64,000 nucleotides of DNA from Allocoprococcus comes. Its GTDB lineage: Bacteria > Bacillota > Clostridia > Lachnospirales > Lachnospiraceae. Below the pieces are notes generated by a model, which was not told the DNA's origin, did no database searches, and was given only the letters and a program-made list of their open reading frames with translations. A program made the translations under genes and the position numbers. Shown here piece after piece: positions 53,099 through 63,079 of this stretch (position 1 is its first letter; every line of letters begins with the position of its first letter). The stretch is from assembly GCF_013300725.1 (NCBI RefSeq), contig NZ_JAAIMM010000003.1, forward strand, positions 62,001 through 126,000. The letters are read 5' to 3'.

Positions 53099-54385
53099 TT
53101 ATTTTTCTACGGCATTGTCAACTACAAATGTAATTGCTTCCTGAACTGCCATATCCTGCTTCATCTGTTCTTTTTCTTTGTCGCCCATGAAGCTCTTAAG
53201 CTTGTCAGCTTCCATCTGGTAAGCTTCTGCCATCTTAGCGATCTCTTCGTCTAATTTTTCATCTGTGATTTCGATGTTTTCTGCTTTTGCAATTGCTTCA
53301 AGAACAAGTCTTGTCTTGATTCTCTTCTCAGCCTGCGGACGAAGTTCATCCATCATCTTGTCAGCTGTCATGCCTGTGAACTGCATGTACTGGTCAAGAG
53401 TCAGTCCCTGCTGCTGCATTCTCTGAGCGAATTCATCAAGCATCTGTCTTGCCTGTGTATCAACCATAGCTTCCGGAAGATCCATCTTAGCTGATTCGAT
53501 GATCGCATCTACAGCTGCATCTTCCTGTGCTCTCTTACCATCGTTTACTTTCTGCTCTTTGATCTTAGCTTTGATATCAGTTTTTAATTCATCAAGAGTA
53601 TCGAATTCTGATACTTCTGAAGCAAATTCATCATCAAGCTCCGGAAGTTCTTTTGCTTTGATCTCATGAACTGTGCATTTGAATACAGCTTCTTTTCCTT
53701 TGAGGTCTTCTGCATGGTAATCTTCCGGGAATGTAACCTTAACTTCAACTTCTTTTTCCGGTTCTGCACCGATCAGCTGTTCTTCAAATCCCGGAATGAA
53801 AGATCCTGAACCGATTGTCAGCGGATAATTTTCTCCCTTTCCGCCTTCAAAAGCTTCTCCGTCTACAAATCCTTCAAAGTCAAGAACAACTTCGTCTTTA
53901 TCCTGTACCGGACGTCCTTCTACTGTGATTGTTCTTGCGTTCTTAAGCTGTTCTTCCTCAAGCTTAGCGTCGATTTCTTTCTGTGTTACGCGGTTAGAAT
54001 ATTTCGGAACTTCGATTCCTTTGTATTCGCCAAGTTCTACTTCCGGCTTTGTAGCTACTTCAGCTGTGAAGATGAACGGTTTTCCTTTTTCGATCTGTGT
54101 TACATCGATCTTCGGCTGAGATACGATCTCAAGTCCGCTTTCATCGTATGCTTTTGAATATGCTTCCGGAATCAGAGCGTTTGCTGCATCATCATAGAAG
54201 ATTTCCGGTCCGTACATCTTTTCGATGAGCTGGCGCGGAACTTTTCCTTTACGGAATCCAGGAACATTGATTCTGCCTTTCTGCTTCTGGTATGCTTTCT
54301 GAAGTGCTCCTTCTAATTCTTCTGCTGAAACTTCGATTGTGAGTTTCGCCATATTGTGTTCTAACTGTTCAACTTGTAAACTCAT
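53099..54385 (-). CDS. tig: Trigger factor chaperone (428 aa)
   Basis: Ribosome-associated chaperone and prolyl isomerase. Ribosome-docking loop GFRKGKVPRQLIEKMYG (~42-58), FKBP-type domain (~150-245, with DKDEVVLDFEGFVDGEAFEG), C-terminal helical arms. ATG 54385 preferred (AGGAGG at 8 nt) over ATG two codons earlier. First gene of tig-clpP-clpX-lon-engB. Confidence 0.96.
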   Translation of the reverse strand: MSLQVEQLEHNMAKLTIEVSAEELEGALQKAYQKQKGRINVPGFRKGKVPRQLIEKMYGPEIFYDDAANALIPEAYSKAYDESGLEIVSQPKIDVTQIEKGKPFIFTAEVATKPEVELGEYKGIEVPKYSNRVTQKEIDAKLEEEQLKNARTITVEGRPVQDKDEVVLDFEGFVDGEAFEGGKGENYPLTIGSGSFIPGFEEQLIGAEPEKEVEVKVTFPEDYHAEDLKGKEAVFKCTVHEIKAKELPELDDEFASEVSEFDTLDELKTDIKAKIKEQKVNDGKRAQEDAAVDAIIESAKMDLPEAMVDTQARQMLDEFAQRMQQQGLTLDQYMQFTGMTADKMMDELRPQAEKRIKTRLVLEAIAKAENIEITDEKLDEEIAKMAEAYQMEADKLKSFMGDKEKEQMKQDMAVQEAITFVVDNAVEK

Positions 54386-54468
54386 TACCATTTCCTCCTA
54401 AATTTACATATGCAAAAAGTCGACAGACTTATCTACATTACAATCATTTTACAAGTATAGCACAACTT

Positions 54469-55149
54469 CTACAGTTTATCAAGCTCTAAAATTCGTTCTA
54501 TAAAGCCATTTAATTCCTCATCACCGATCGACCAGGTATTCCGCCCTTTTTGCGTCACGGTAAAGATATATTCCTGCTTCTCTCCATACTGCATATCGAG
54601 ATAAGAACTTCTTAAAAGGCTGTATGCACCGGTCATATAATCCAGCACCATTGCCTCTTTGATTTCTTCATCTGTTCCGCTGTACTTTCCTGCATCTTTG
54701 TCTGCCTGGATCTTCTCGGACTCTTCCTTCAGTTTCGGCATGAAGCGGGTAAATACATCCACCGGCTGGTACTTTACTGTCACCTCACAGGTCTTACTCC
54801 CCGTCTTTTTCACACCACTTACCTGATAACGGACGGAGCTAAAGATCTCTTTGATCAATACACCATATGTCTCAGAAAAGTCATTTTCCGTCTCCACACC
54901 ATTTAGCAGATAGTCCTGGACAAAAGCATTGATCCCGTTCTCATAGACCTTCTTCAGATCGCTGTCTGATGCTCCGAGGATTTCCTTTGCTTCCTGGGTT
55001 TGTCCCTGAAAAGTCAGATCCAGGTTCGCCTGCACATATTTTTCTGCCTTTCCTTCATTGATCCCACATCCGGCAAGCAGTGTGACCAAAAGCAGCACTG
55101 CCAGAAACTCACTGCCTGCTTTTCTCTTTTTCCGGAAACTACCGTTCAT
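54469..55149 (-). CDS. Lipoprotein, DUF5105-like (226 aa)
   Basis: Signal with lipobox: FLAVLLLVTLLAGCGINEGK (Cys ~28), basic start NGSFRKKRKAG. Mature part repeats the pattern of Firmicute DUF5105 proteins (VQANLDLTFQGQTQEAKEIL, RYQVSGVKKTGSKTCEVTVK). Anchored to the outer membrane leaflet; role unknown. It overlaps the DJ-1 gene upstream by 11 nt, so they are co-transcribed. Confidence 0.88.
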   Translation of the reverse strand: MNGSFRKKRKAGSEFLAVLLLVTLLAGCGINEGKAEKYVQANLDLTFQGQTQEAKEILGASDSDLKKVYENGINAFVQDYLLNGVETENDFSETYGVLIKEIFSSVRYQVSGVKKTGSKTCEVTVKYQPVDVFTRFMPKLKEESEKIQADKDAGKYSGTDEEIKEAMVLDYMTGAYSLLRSSYLDMQYGEKQEYIFTVTQKGRNTWSIGDEELNGFIERILELDKL

Positions 55150-55690
55150 AGACTACCTGCCTTGAAATGGTATCTGCACTTTCTTTATCCCGCAGCTCGC
55201 TGATCAGCGCAAGTGCAAAATCAATCGCGGTTCCAAGTCCCCGGCTGGTTGTGATATGTCCATCTGTCACTGCCGGCTGACAGGTAACTTCCGCTCCGGT
55301 AAGTCCTTCTTCCATTCCCGGATAGCAGATTGCCTTCTTTCCTTTCAGGATTCCCATTCCGCCAAATACGGTCGGTGCCGCACAGATTGCAGCCAGATAT
55401 TTTTTCTCTTCATTATGTTTTAAGATCAGCTCTTCAAGACCTTTGTGTTCTTTTAAATGGATTGTTCCCGGCATCCCTCCCGGAAGTACCAGCATCTTCA
55501 CCTCTGAAAAATCTGTATTTTCAAACAGGCTGTCTGCTTTTACTATAATTCCGTGTGCCCCCCGGATCTCTTCCCGTCCCATGATGGAAACGGTTCTGGT
55601 CTCAATCCCGGCTCTTCTTAAAAGATCAACAACCGTAAGTCCTTCAATCTCTTCAAATCCATCTGCAAGAAATACACATACTTCACTCAT
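55139..55690 (-). CDS. DJ-1/PfpI family protein (183 aa)
   Basis: DJ-1 fold: N-terminal VCVFLADGFEEIEGLTVVDL with the conserved Glu, nucleophile elbow LAAICAAPTVFGGMG (Cys ~98), and ending HITTSRGLGTAIDFALALI. Members act as oxidative-stress proteins or glyoxalase/deglycase-like enzymes. ATG 55690 is chosen because it aligns with the family N-terminus; an in-frame ATG at 55702 is possible. Confidence 0.9.
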   Translation of the reverse strand: MSEVCVFLADGFEEIEGLTVVDLLRRAGIETRTVSIMGREEIRGAHGIIVKADSLFENTDFSEVKMLVLPGGMPGTIHLKEHKGLEELILKHNEEKKYLAAICAAPTVFGGMGILKGKKAICYPGMEEGLTGAEVTCQPAVTDGHITTSRGLGTAIDFALALISELRDKESADTISRQVVYER

Positions 55691-55822
55691 AATCCTGTCC
55701 ATCCTTTCTTTTTCCTGATGTTCCCCATTGTAACAGAAGCCTGCAAAAATGGCAACTTTCTGCCTTGTCTCCCCTGAAAAACTCCGCTATACTGTTAATG
55801 AACGTATAAGGAGGACTTTCCC

Positions 55823-56272
55823 ATGGAAATCGAACGCAAATATCTGATCCATAAGCTTCCGGATCACCTTGAGGCTTATCCTCACCGCACACTTGAGCAG
55901 GCTTATCTCTGCACCGAACCGGTTGTCCGTGTCCGCAGGGATGCTGATGACTACATCCTGACCTACAAATCCAAAGGTCTGATGATGCGTGAAGAATACA
56001 ATCTTCCTCTTACCAAGGAAGCCTACCACCATCTGCTCGAAAAGGCAGACGGACGCATTATCACAAAAGAGCGCTACTGCATCCCTTACGGAGATCATCT
56101 CATGATCGAGCTTGATGTCTTCGCCGGTGATCTCGCCCCGCTGCTCCTTGCCGAAGTCGAATTTTCTTCCGAAGAAGAGGCCAATTCCTTTACCCCGCCG
56201 GACTGGTTCGGTGAGGATGTCACCTTTTCCAGCAAATATCATAACAGTACACTGAGTCAGAAAAAGGATTGA
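55823..56272 (+). CDS. CYTH-domain protein (149 aa)
   Basis: Triphosphate-tunnel fold: EIERKYLI (ExExK motif) at the very N-terminus, VVRVRRDADDYILTYKSKG, ELDVFAGDLAPLLLAEVEFS. Members hydrolyse triphosphates or make cAMP/thiamine-triphosphate-like products; activity here unknown. AAGGAGG 8 nt before ATG. Single plus-strand gene inside a minus-strand block; its stop lies inside a terminator. Confidence 0.9.
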   Translation: MEIERKYLIHKLPDHLEAYPHRTLEQAYLCTEPVVRVRRDADDYILTYKSKGLMMREEYNLPLTKEAYHHLLEKADGRIITKERYCIPYGDHLMIELDVFAGDLAPLLLAEVEFSSEEEANSFTPPDWFGEDVTFSSKYHNSTLSQKKD

Positions 56273-56292
56273 GAAATTTCCCAATCCTTTTT
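56262..56292 (+). terminator. Terminator overlapping the CYTH stop codon
   Basis: AAAAGGATTGAGAAA / TTTCCCAATCCTTTT followed by TTCTTCC. T-rich on the minus strand too, serving lysC. Confidence 0.75.
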
Positions 56293-56340
56293 TCTTCCGC
56301 AAATGCACCATCCGGTACATTTACGACCACATTCTTTTTA

Positions 56341-57549
56341 TTAGTCTTCCAGACCAAATCCGTCATGGATTGCAACCAATGCACGGTCTGCATCTTTTTC
56401 ATCGATCAGAACCGTGATACGGATCTCTGATGTAGAAATCATATTGATATTGATATTGGAATTGCTAAGTGACTCAAACATGGTCGCAGCAACACCCGGA
56501 TTGCTGAGCATTCCGGCTCCTACGATCGATACCTTTGCAACTTTTTCGTTGTAATTCATCTCTCTGATCGTAAGGGCTTCTTTTCTGGCTTCCAGAACTT
56601 CCATTGCCTCTTTAAGATCATCCTGTGATACAGTAAATGTAATGTCTTTTGTTCCGTCACGTCCAACTGACTGAAGAATAATATCTACGTTAATATTATG
56701 CTTTGCAAGTGTATTGAAAATCTTAAATGCAGTACCTGGTTTGTCTTCTACACCCATTACTGAAATTCTCGCTGTATTTTTATCTGCCGCAACGCCGGTA
56801 ATTAACATTTTTTCCACCTTTGCTACCTCCTTGACCAGGGTTCCTTCTTCTGTGTTCAGGCTGGAACGTACAACCAGCTCAACCCCGTATTTTTTCGCCA
56901 TCTCTACAGAACGATTATGTAAAACCTTTGCCCCTGATGTTGCGAGCTCCAGCATCTCATCGTAGGTGATCTCTTCGATTTTACGCGCATTCGGTACCAC
57001 TCTCGGGTCTGCAGTGTAAACACCGTCTACGTCTGTATAGATCTCACATTTGTCTGCATGCATTGCAGCCGCAAGTGCCACAGCTGTCGTATCGGATCCA
57101 CCTCTTCCAAGTGTGGTATAGTCTCCATAATGGTTGACTCCCTGGAATCCGGTTACGATCACGACCTTGCGGTTCTCCAGTTCGTGGGTGATACGGTCTG
57201 TATCCACTCTTTTAAATCTCGCATTTCCGTTCCGCGCCGTAGAATGCATCTTTACCTGGAATGCATTCAACGAGATTGCCGGAACATTCAAAAACTGAAG
57301 TGCCATTGCCATCAGTGCTACAGATACCTGTTCTCCCGTGGTAAGGAGCATATCAAGTTCTCGTTTTGATGGGTACGGATTGATCTCGGCCGCCTTCTCA
57401 AGCAGTTCATCTGTTGTATCTCCCATTGCGGAGAGAACAACGATCACATCATTCCCCATCTGATACTCTTCTGCGCAGCGTCTTGCTACATTAAAGATCC
57501 GCTCTTTATCTGCAACTGAACTGCCGCCAAATTTCTTAACTACTAGCAT
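56341..57549 (-). CDS. lysC: Aspartate kinase (402 aa)
   Basis: First step of lysine, threonine and methionine synthesis. KKFGGSSVADKERIF at the N-terminus, substrate motif TTLGRGGSDTTAVALAAAM, two C-terminal ACT domains (VEDKPGTAFKIFNTLAKHNI and AGMLSNPGVAATMFESLSNS) for feedback inhibition. Last gene of prfB-ACT-hom-lysC, 26 nt after hom. No lysine riboswitch between. Confidence 0.96.
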   Translation of the reverse strand: MLVVKKFGGSSVADKERIFNVARRCAEEYQMGNDVIVVLSAMGDTTDELLEKAAEINPYPSKRELDMLLTTGEQVSVALMAMALQFLNVPAISLNAFQVKMHSTARNGNARFKRVDTDRITHELENRKVVIVTGFQGVNHYGDYTTLGRGGSDTTAVALAAAMHADKCEIYTDVDGVYTADPRVVPNARKIEEITYDEMLELATSGAKVLHNRSVEMAKKYGVELVVRSSLNTEEGTLVKEVAKVEKMLITGVAADKNTARISVMGVEDKPGTAFKIFNTLAKHNINVDIILQSVGRDGTKDITFTVSQDDLKEAMEVLEARKEALTIREMNYNEKVAKVSIVGAGMLSNPGVAATMFESLSNSNININMISTSEIRITVLIDEKDADRALVAIHDGFGLED

Positions 57550-57575
57550 AATTTCCTCCTACAGTTCCTGCATTT

Positions 57576-58793
57576 TTAGACTTCTTCTTCTACTCTTATC
57601 ATATGCAGGATTTCCGGATAAGCTTTTGCTTTTTCCTCGTATTCTCCCTCGGTCATCACCGGTGTGACAAAACCAAATTCTCCATTGACTCCTGCCTCTA
57701 CAAATCTGACTTCACCAAAATCATTGCCGATTCGTTCTTTGAACGCATCCACATTTCCACGGATTCGCACCAGGAACTTCTTGCTGGTCTTGCTTCTGTC
57801 TTCCAATGTAAGCTTTTCTTCGCTCCAGAAATTCATGATATCTCTGCCCTGATTCTGTACAACTGCCACAATGTCAGCCACAACCGCACTCGCAGTCGGA
57901 AGCTTTCCTGCCCCACTTCCGTAGAACATCGCATCTCCCAGCATATTCCCCTTTACAAATACGGCATTAAATACACCGTTCACACTGTAAAGCGGATGTT
58001 CTGCATGAAGAAGCACCGGTGCAACTCCCGCATAAAGAGTTCCATCCACATGCTTACATTCAGCAAGAAGTTTGATATTCATTCCCAGAGCCTTTGCATA
58101 CTGCATATCTTCTGTTGTGATCTTTGTAATACCTTCGGTATAAATTTCTTCAAAATCTACATATTTTCCTGAGATGATCGATGCAAGGATCGCGATTTTC
58201 CGGCATGCATCCTGTCCTTCCACATCAGCAGTCGGATCTGCCTCTGCAAATCCATTCTTCTGTGCTTCACGGAGAACCTCTTCATAGTTCGCTCCCTCAT
58301 AGAACATCCTGGTCATCATGTAATTGGTTGTTCCGTTCAGGATTCCTGCGATTTCTTCGATTTCATCACCTGTCAGGGATGATCCAAGTGCCCGGAGGAT
58401 CGGAATCCCCCCTCCCACACTTGCTTCAAAAAGGAAATTCACATTCTTTTCCCGTGCTGTTTTAAGAAGCGCGGATCCATGTTTGGCAACCAACGCCTTA
58501 TTGGATGTCACGACACTTTTTCCTGCTTCCAGTGCTTTTCTGACAAAGGTATTCGCCGGTTCCACACCGCCCATCACTTCTACTACAATTCCAATCTCCG
58601 GATCATTCAGGATAATCTCATAATCATGAACAATCTTTTCCTGGATCTTATCTCCCGGGAAATCCCTCAGATCCAGCACATATTTAACTTCAATTTCTTC
58701 TTTTGCCCGTGACGCGATCAGCTTCTGATTTACATCCAGAACCTCTACCACACCAGAACCTACGGTACCATAACCCAATACTGCAATCTTCAT
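57576..58793 (-). CDS. hom: Homoserine dehydrogenase (405 aa)
   Basis: NADPH-binding AVLGYGTVGSGVVEVLDVN, catalytic region ILNGTTNYMMTRM, and FAEADPTADVEGQDACRKIA; C-terminal ACT domain. Paired with lysC, so threonine and methionine precursor supply is coordinated. Starts 8 nt after the ACT gene's stop. Confidence 0.96.
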   Translation of the reverse strand: MKIAVLGYGTVGSGVVEVLDVNQKLIASRAKEEIEVKYVLDLRDFPGDKIQEKIVHDYEIILNDPEIGIVVEVMGGVEPANTFVRKALEAGKSVVTSNKALVAKHGSALLKTAREKNVNFLFEASVGGGIPILRALGSSLTGDEIEEIAGILNGTTNYMMTRMFYEGANYEEVLREAQKNGFAEADPTADVEGQDACRKIAILASIISGKYVDFEEIYTEGITKITTEDMQYAKALGMNIKLLAECKHVDGTLYAGVAPVLLHAEHPLYSVNGVFNAVFVKGNMLGDAMFYGSGAGKLPTASAVVADIVAVVQNQGRDIMNFWSEEKLTLEDRSKTSKKFLVRIRGNVDAFKERIGNDFGEVRFVEAGVNGEFGFVTPVMTEGEYEEKAKAYPEILHMIRVEEEV

Positions 58794-58801
58794 CTTTTTG
58801 T

Positions 58802-59242
58802 CTACTCCCTGCCTACGATTTTCAAATAATGCACACCTGAATGCTGTTCAATCTCTTCCACCATCTCCGACAGATTCTTCGTTGTCTGCAGCACCTCCAC
58901 ACTGAGCGTCAGTGTTGCCACCCCGTTGATCGGAATACTCTGGTGAATGGTCAGGATATTCGCCTGATACCTTGCCACCGCGTTTAAAAGCTCTGCCATA
59001 ACTCCCGGTGTATCATCAAGCTGAATAACCATCGTAACAGTCCTTCCTTTTTCATTTTCGTGAAATGGGAAAATATCATCCTTATATTTATAGAAAGAAC
59101 TTCTGCTGATACCGATCTCTTCTGTCGCTTCCTGAATCGTCATTCCACGTCTGGTTGCGAGCAGTCTCTTTGTCTCGACAACCTTTATGAGCACCTCCGG
59201 CACTGCTTTTTTCTTTACCACATAGTACTTTGTATTATCCAT
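58802..59242 (-). CDS. ACT-domain protein with helix-turn-helix start, PheB/UPF0735 type (146 aa)
   Basis: N-terminal RRGMTIQEATEEIGISRSSFY resembles a helix-turn-helix; C-terminal ACT domain (QLDDTPGVMAELLNAVARYQ). Family (PheB/YszB) is proposed to sense amino acids and regulate hom/thr genes. It overlaps prfB by 8 nt and precedes hom by 8 nt, so regulation of aspartate-family synthesis is a reasonable inference. Confidence 0.88.
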   Translation of the reverse strand: MDNTKYYVVKKKAVPEVLIKVVETKRLLATRRGMTIQEATEEIGISRSSFYKYKDDIFPFHENEKGRTVTMVIQLDDTPGVMAELLNAVARYQANILTIHQSIPINGVATLTLSVEVLQTTKNLSEMVEEIEQHSGVHYLKIVGRE

Positions 59243-60345
59243 TGTTACTCCTCTGTTTCAGATAAGCATTGATAAATGGATCCAGCTCCCCATCCAGAAC
59301 TGCACTTACATTTCCGGTCTCTTCTCCGGTACGGTGATCCTTGACCAGATTGTAAGGATGTAAAATATAGGATCGGATCTGGCTTCCAAAATTGATATCC
59401 TGGACTTCCCCCCGGATGCCGGATACCTTTTCTTCCTGCTCCTGCTTTTTCAAAAGATACAGCTTGGCTTTCAACATCTGCATCGCTTTGTCCTTATTAA
59501 AAAGCTGCGAACGTTCATTCTGACACTGCACTACGATTCCTGTCGGAAGATGCGTAATCCGCACCGCAGACGAAGTCTTGTTGATATGCTGTCCTCCGGC
59601 TCCGCTCGAACGGTAGGTATCGATCCGCAGGTCGTCATCATTCAGCTCAATGTCAATATCATCTTCAATATCCGGTATCACATCACAGGATGCAAAAGAT
59701 GTCTGCCTCTTGCCTGCTGAATTGAACGGAGAAATACGCACCAGACGGTGCACTCCCTTTTCTGACTGAAAATAGCCATATGCATTATCTCCCGTTACTT
59801 CAAACGTGATTCCTTTCAGTCCGGTAATATCTCCGTCCTGATAGTCCAGCACGGTTATCTGAAATCCTTTTGACTGTGCATATCTTGTATACATACGATA
59901 CAGCATATTTGCCCAGTCACAGCTGTCTGTTCCTCCGGCTCCTGCATGCAGTGTCACGATCGCATTGCAGGAATCATATTCCCCGGAAAGAAGTGTCCGG
60001 ATCCTGAGATCTTCAAATTCTTTTTCAAATTTAGAGATCTCACGCTGGATCTCTTTGATCATCTCCCGGTCTTCTTCCTCTTCCGTAAGTTCGATCAGTG
60101 CATTGATATCTTCATATGAACTTTCCAGATCCTGGACCTCCTTCACACAGTCCTGCATTTTCCGGAGTTCCTTCATGATCCTCTGTGAAAGCTCTGTCTT
60201 GTCCCAGAACCCTGGTTCTTCTATCTTTCTTTCCAGCTCTTCAATCCGTTTTTCTTTGCCTGCCAGGTCAAAGTGAATCCCTCATTTCCTTCAGGGGTTC
60301 TTCATACGCATTTAATGTCTGCTTAAATCCGTCTAATTCAACCAC
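59235..60345 (-). CDS. prfB: Peptide chain release factor 2 with programmed +1 frameshift
   Basis: The first 25 codons from GTG 60345 (AGGTGAT upstream) read VVELDGFKQTLNAYEEPLKE then MRDSL and in-frame TGA at 60270-60268. The slip site is CTT TGA C with GAGGG 5 nt before it; a +1 shift continues DLAGKEKRIEELERKI into the long frame. Anticodon-like motif RISPFNSAGKRQTSF and GGQ motif SSGAGGQHINKTSS confirm RF2. The shift senses RF2 shortage at UGA, as in most bacteria. Lies 52 nt after secA. Confidence 0.95.
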
Positions 60346-60396
60346 TGTATCACCTCAAATCTCATAAAATTATATAAAAACCCAAACTGTCGTATT

Positions 60397-62964
60397 TTAT
60401 TTTCTTCCGCAGCACTGTTTGTATTTCTTGCCGCTTCCACACGGGCATGGATCATTTGGATATATCTTTTTCTCGGCACGTACCTTTGGTCCCTTTGCAA
60501 CACTGTCATCTTTATTGGTACCGGTTACTTTTGCAACCTGTTCTCTTTCAACCTTCTGTTCTACATTGACATGGAAGAGAAGTCTGACTGTATCCACTTC
60601 GATTGCACGTGTCATTTCACCGAACATATCATATCCGATCATCTTGTATTCAACCAGAGGATCTCTCTGTCCGTAAGCCTGCAGACCGATTCCCTGACGT
60701 AACTGATCCATATCATCAATGTGATCCATCCATTTTGCATCGATCACACGCAGAAGGAACACACGCTCTACCTCACGCAGATGCTCTGCTTCCGGGAACT
60801 GTGCTTCTTTTTCTTCATATGCTTTTGCAGCACGTTCTTTCAGGAGATGCTTGATCTCTTTTGGCTCTTTATCCTTTGCATCTTCCTCCGTAACCGGCGG
60901 AAGCGTTGGAATCACATCCAGAAGGTCTCGGTTCATTGCTCCAAGATCCCATTCTTCAAAATCCTGTTCCTCGGAAAGATTGGCATCGACGGTATTTTCC
61001 ACAAAATCTGTGATCATATGGAAGATAGAATCTCTCATATTCTCACCGTCAAGGACTCTGCGTCTTTCATCATAGATGATCTCTCTCTGTTCATTCATTA
61101 CCTGGTCATATTCAAGCAGATTCTTACGAATACCAAAGTTGTTGCTCTCAATCTTCTTCTGAGCCTTCTCAATCGCACTTGAAAGCATCTTGTGCTCGAT
61201 CTGTTCTCCTTCTTCTACTCCAAGCTTGGTAAATACATCCATCAGTCTCTCGGAACCAAACAGACGCATCAGGTCATCCTCCAGAGAGATATAGAATCTG
61301 GATTCTCCCGGATCGCCCTGACGTCCGGCACGTCCACGCAGCTGGTTGTCAATACGGCGGGACTCATGACGTTCTGTACCGATGATCTTCAGTCCGCCGG
61401 CTGCTCTTGATTCTTCATCAAGCTTGATATCTGTACCACGGCCTGCCATGTTGGTTGCGATCGTAACAGCCCCATGCTGTCCTGCCTGTGCAACGATCTC
61501 AGCCTCCAGTTCATGGAACTTGGCATTCAGTACATTATGTTTTACGCCGCGTTTACTGAGCATCTTACTGAGGAGCTCGGAAGTTTCGATCGTGATCGTA
61601 CCAACCAGAACCGGCTGTTCTTTTTCATGTGCTTCACAGATCGCATCAATAACTGCGTTAAATTTCTCTTTCTTTGATTTGTAAACAGCATCCTCCAAGT
61701 CAATTCTCTGTACCGGAACATTCGTCGGAATCTCAATAACGTCCATTCCGTAAATGTCACGGAACTCCTGTTCCTCGGTAAGGGCTGTACCTGTCATACC
61801 GGATTTCTTCTCATATTTATTAAATAAATTCTGGAATGTAATGGTAGCCAGAGTCTTGCTTTCTCTCTTGACCTTTACATGCTCTTTTGCTTCGATTGCC
61901 TGATGAAGTCCGTCAGAATAACGGCGTCCCGGCATGATACGTCCGGTAAATTCATCAACGATCAGAACCTCATCATCTTTTACTACATAATCCTGGTCAC
62001 GGAACATCAGATTATGTGCACGCAGTGCCAGAATGATGTTGTGCTGGATCTCCAGATTCTCCGGATCAGCAAGGTTCTCAATATGGAAGAACTTCTCAAC
62101 CTTCTTCACACCGTCTTCGGTCAGGTTGATGTTCTTTTCTTTTTCATTGACAATGAAGTCTCCGGTCTCTTCGATCTCTTCTCCCATGATCGCATTCATC
62201 TTGGAGAATTCCCCGCTTGCCTCACCTCTCTCCAGCTGTCTTGCCAGAATATCACATGCTTCGTAAAGTCTGGTTGACTTTCCACTCTGCCCGGAAATGA
62301 TAAGCGGTGTTCTTGCTTCATCAATAAGAACGGAATCGACCTCATCGATGATCGCATATTTCATTCCACGCTGTACCAGCTGTTCTTTATAGATGACCAT
62401 GTTATCACGCAGATAATCAAAACCAAGTTCATTGTTGGTGACATAAGTAATATCGCAATTGTACTGTTCTCTACGTTCGTCATTATCCATCTGGTTCAGG
62501 ACAACTCCGACAGTCAGTCCCAGAAATTCATGGACTTTTCCCATCCACTCGGCATCACGCTTTGCCAGATAGTCATTGACTGTTACAATATGCACGCCTT
62601 CTCCGGTTAACGCATTTAAATAAGCCGGAAGAGTCGATACCAGGGTCTTACCTTCACCAGTTCTCATCTCAGCAATACGTCCCTGATGCAGGATGATACC
62701 ACCGATCATCTGTACGCGGTAGTGGCGCATTCCAAGTACACGGACAGCTGCCTCTCTTACAACAGCAAACGCTTCCGGAAGAAGATCATCCAGTGTCTCT
62801 CCTTTTGCAAGCCTCTCCTTGAATTCTTTCGTCTTTTCTTTTAATTCCTCATCGGAGAGCTTCTGCATCTCCGGCTCCAGCGCATCAATATGATCCACGA
62901 TCGGGTAGATCCGCTTCAATTCATGTTCGCTGTGCGTTCCAAATATCTTTTCAATAATTCCCAT
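60397..62964 (-). CDS. secA: SecA preprotein translocase ATPase (855 aa)
   Basis: Motor of the Sec pathway. Walker [21 protein letters not shown] near residue 105, Walker [21 protein letters not shown], HELICc region [11 protein letters not shown] and [21 protein letters not shown]-terminal zinc site [17 protein letters not shown] for SecB/phospholipid contact. ATG 62964 with AAGGAG 9 nt upstream is preferred to 62997. Confidence 0.97.
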   Translation of the reverse strand: MGIIEKIFGTHSEHELKRIYPIVDHIDALEPEMQKLSDEELKEKTKEFKERLAKGETLDDLLPEAFAVVREAAVRVLGMRHYRVQMIGGIILHQGRIAEMRTGEGKTLVSTLPAYLNALTGEGVHIVTVNDYLAKRDAEWMGKVHEFLGLTVGVVLNQMDNDERREQYNCDITYVTNNELGFDYLRDNMVIYKEQLVQRGMKYAIIDEVDSVLIDEARTPLIISGQSGKSTRLYEACDILARQLERGEASGEFSKMNAIMGEEIEETGDFIVNEKEKNINLTEDGVKKVEKFFHIENLADPENLEIQHNIILALRAHNLMFRDQDYVVKDDEVLIVDEFTGRIMPGRRYSDGLHQAIEAKEHVKVKRESKTLATITFQNLFNKYEKKSGMTGTALTEEQEFRDIYGMDVIEIPTNVPVQRIDLEDAVYKSKKEKFNAVIDAICEAHEKEQPVLVGTITIETSELLSKMLSKRGVKHNVLNAKFHELEAEIVAQAGQHGAVTIATNMAGRGTDIKLDEESRAAGGLKIIGTERHESRRIDNQLRGRAGRQGDPGESRFYISLEDDLMRLFGSERLMDVFTKLGVEEGEQIEHKMLSSAIEKAQKKIESNNFGIRKNLLEYDQVMNEQREIIYDERRRVLDGENMRDSIFHMITDFVENTVDANLSEEQDFEEWDLGAMNRDLLDVIPTLPPVTEEDAKDKEPKEIKHLLKERAAKAYEEKEAQFPEAEHLREVERVFLLRVIDAKWMDHIDDMDQLRQGIGLQAYGQRDPLVEYKMIGYDMFGEMTRAIEVDTVRLLFHVNVEQKVEREQVAKVTGTNKDDSVAKGPKVRAEKKIYPNDPCPCGSGKKYKQCCGRK

Positions 62965-63079
62965 TTTATTAAGCTCCTTATATTCCTTGCTTATCACTTC
63001 TGTCTGAAGCGTTTTGCTTTTTTCCGCTATAGATAGACAGTATCCATTGTAGCACCATTTCTTTTATTCTTCAATCAGT

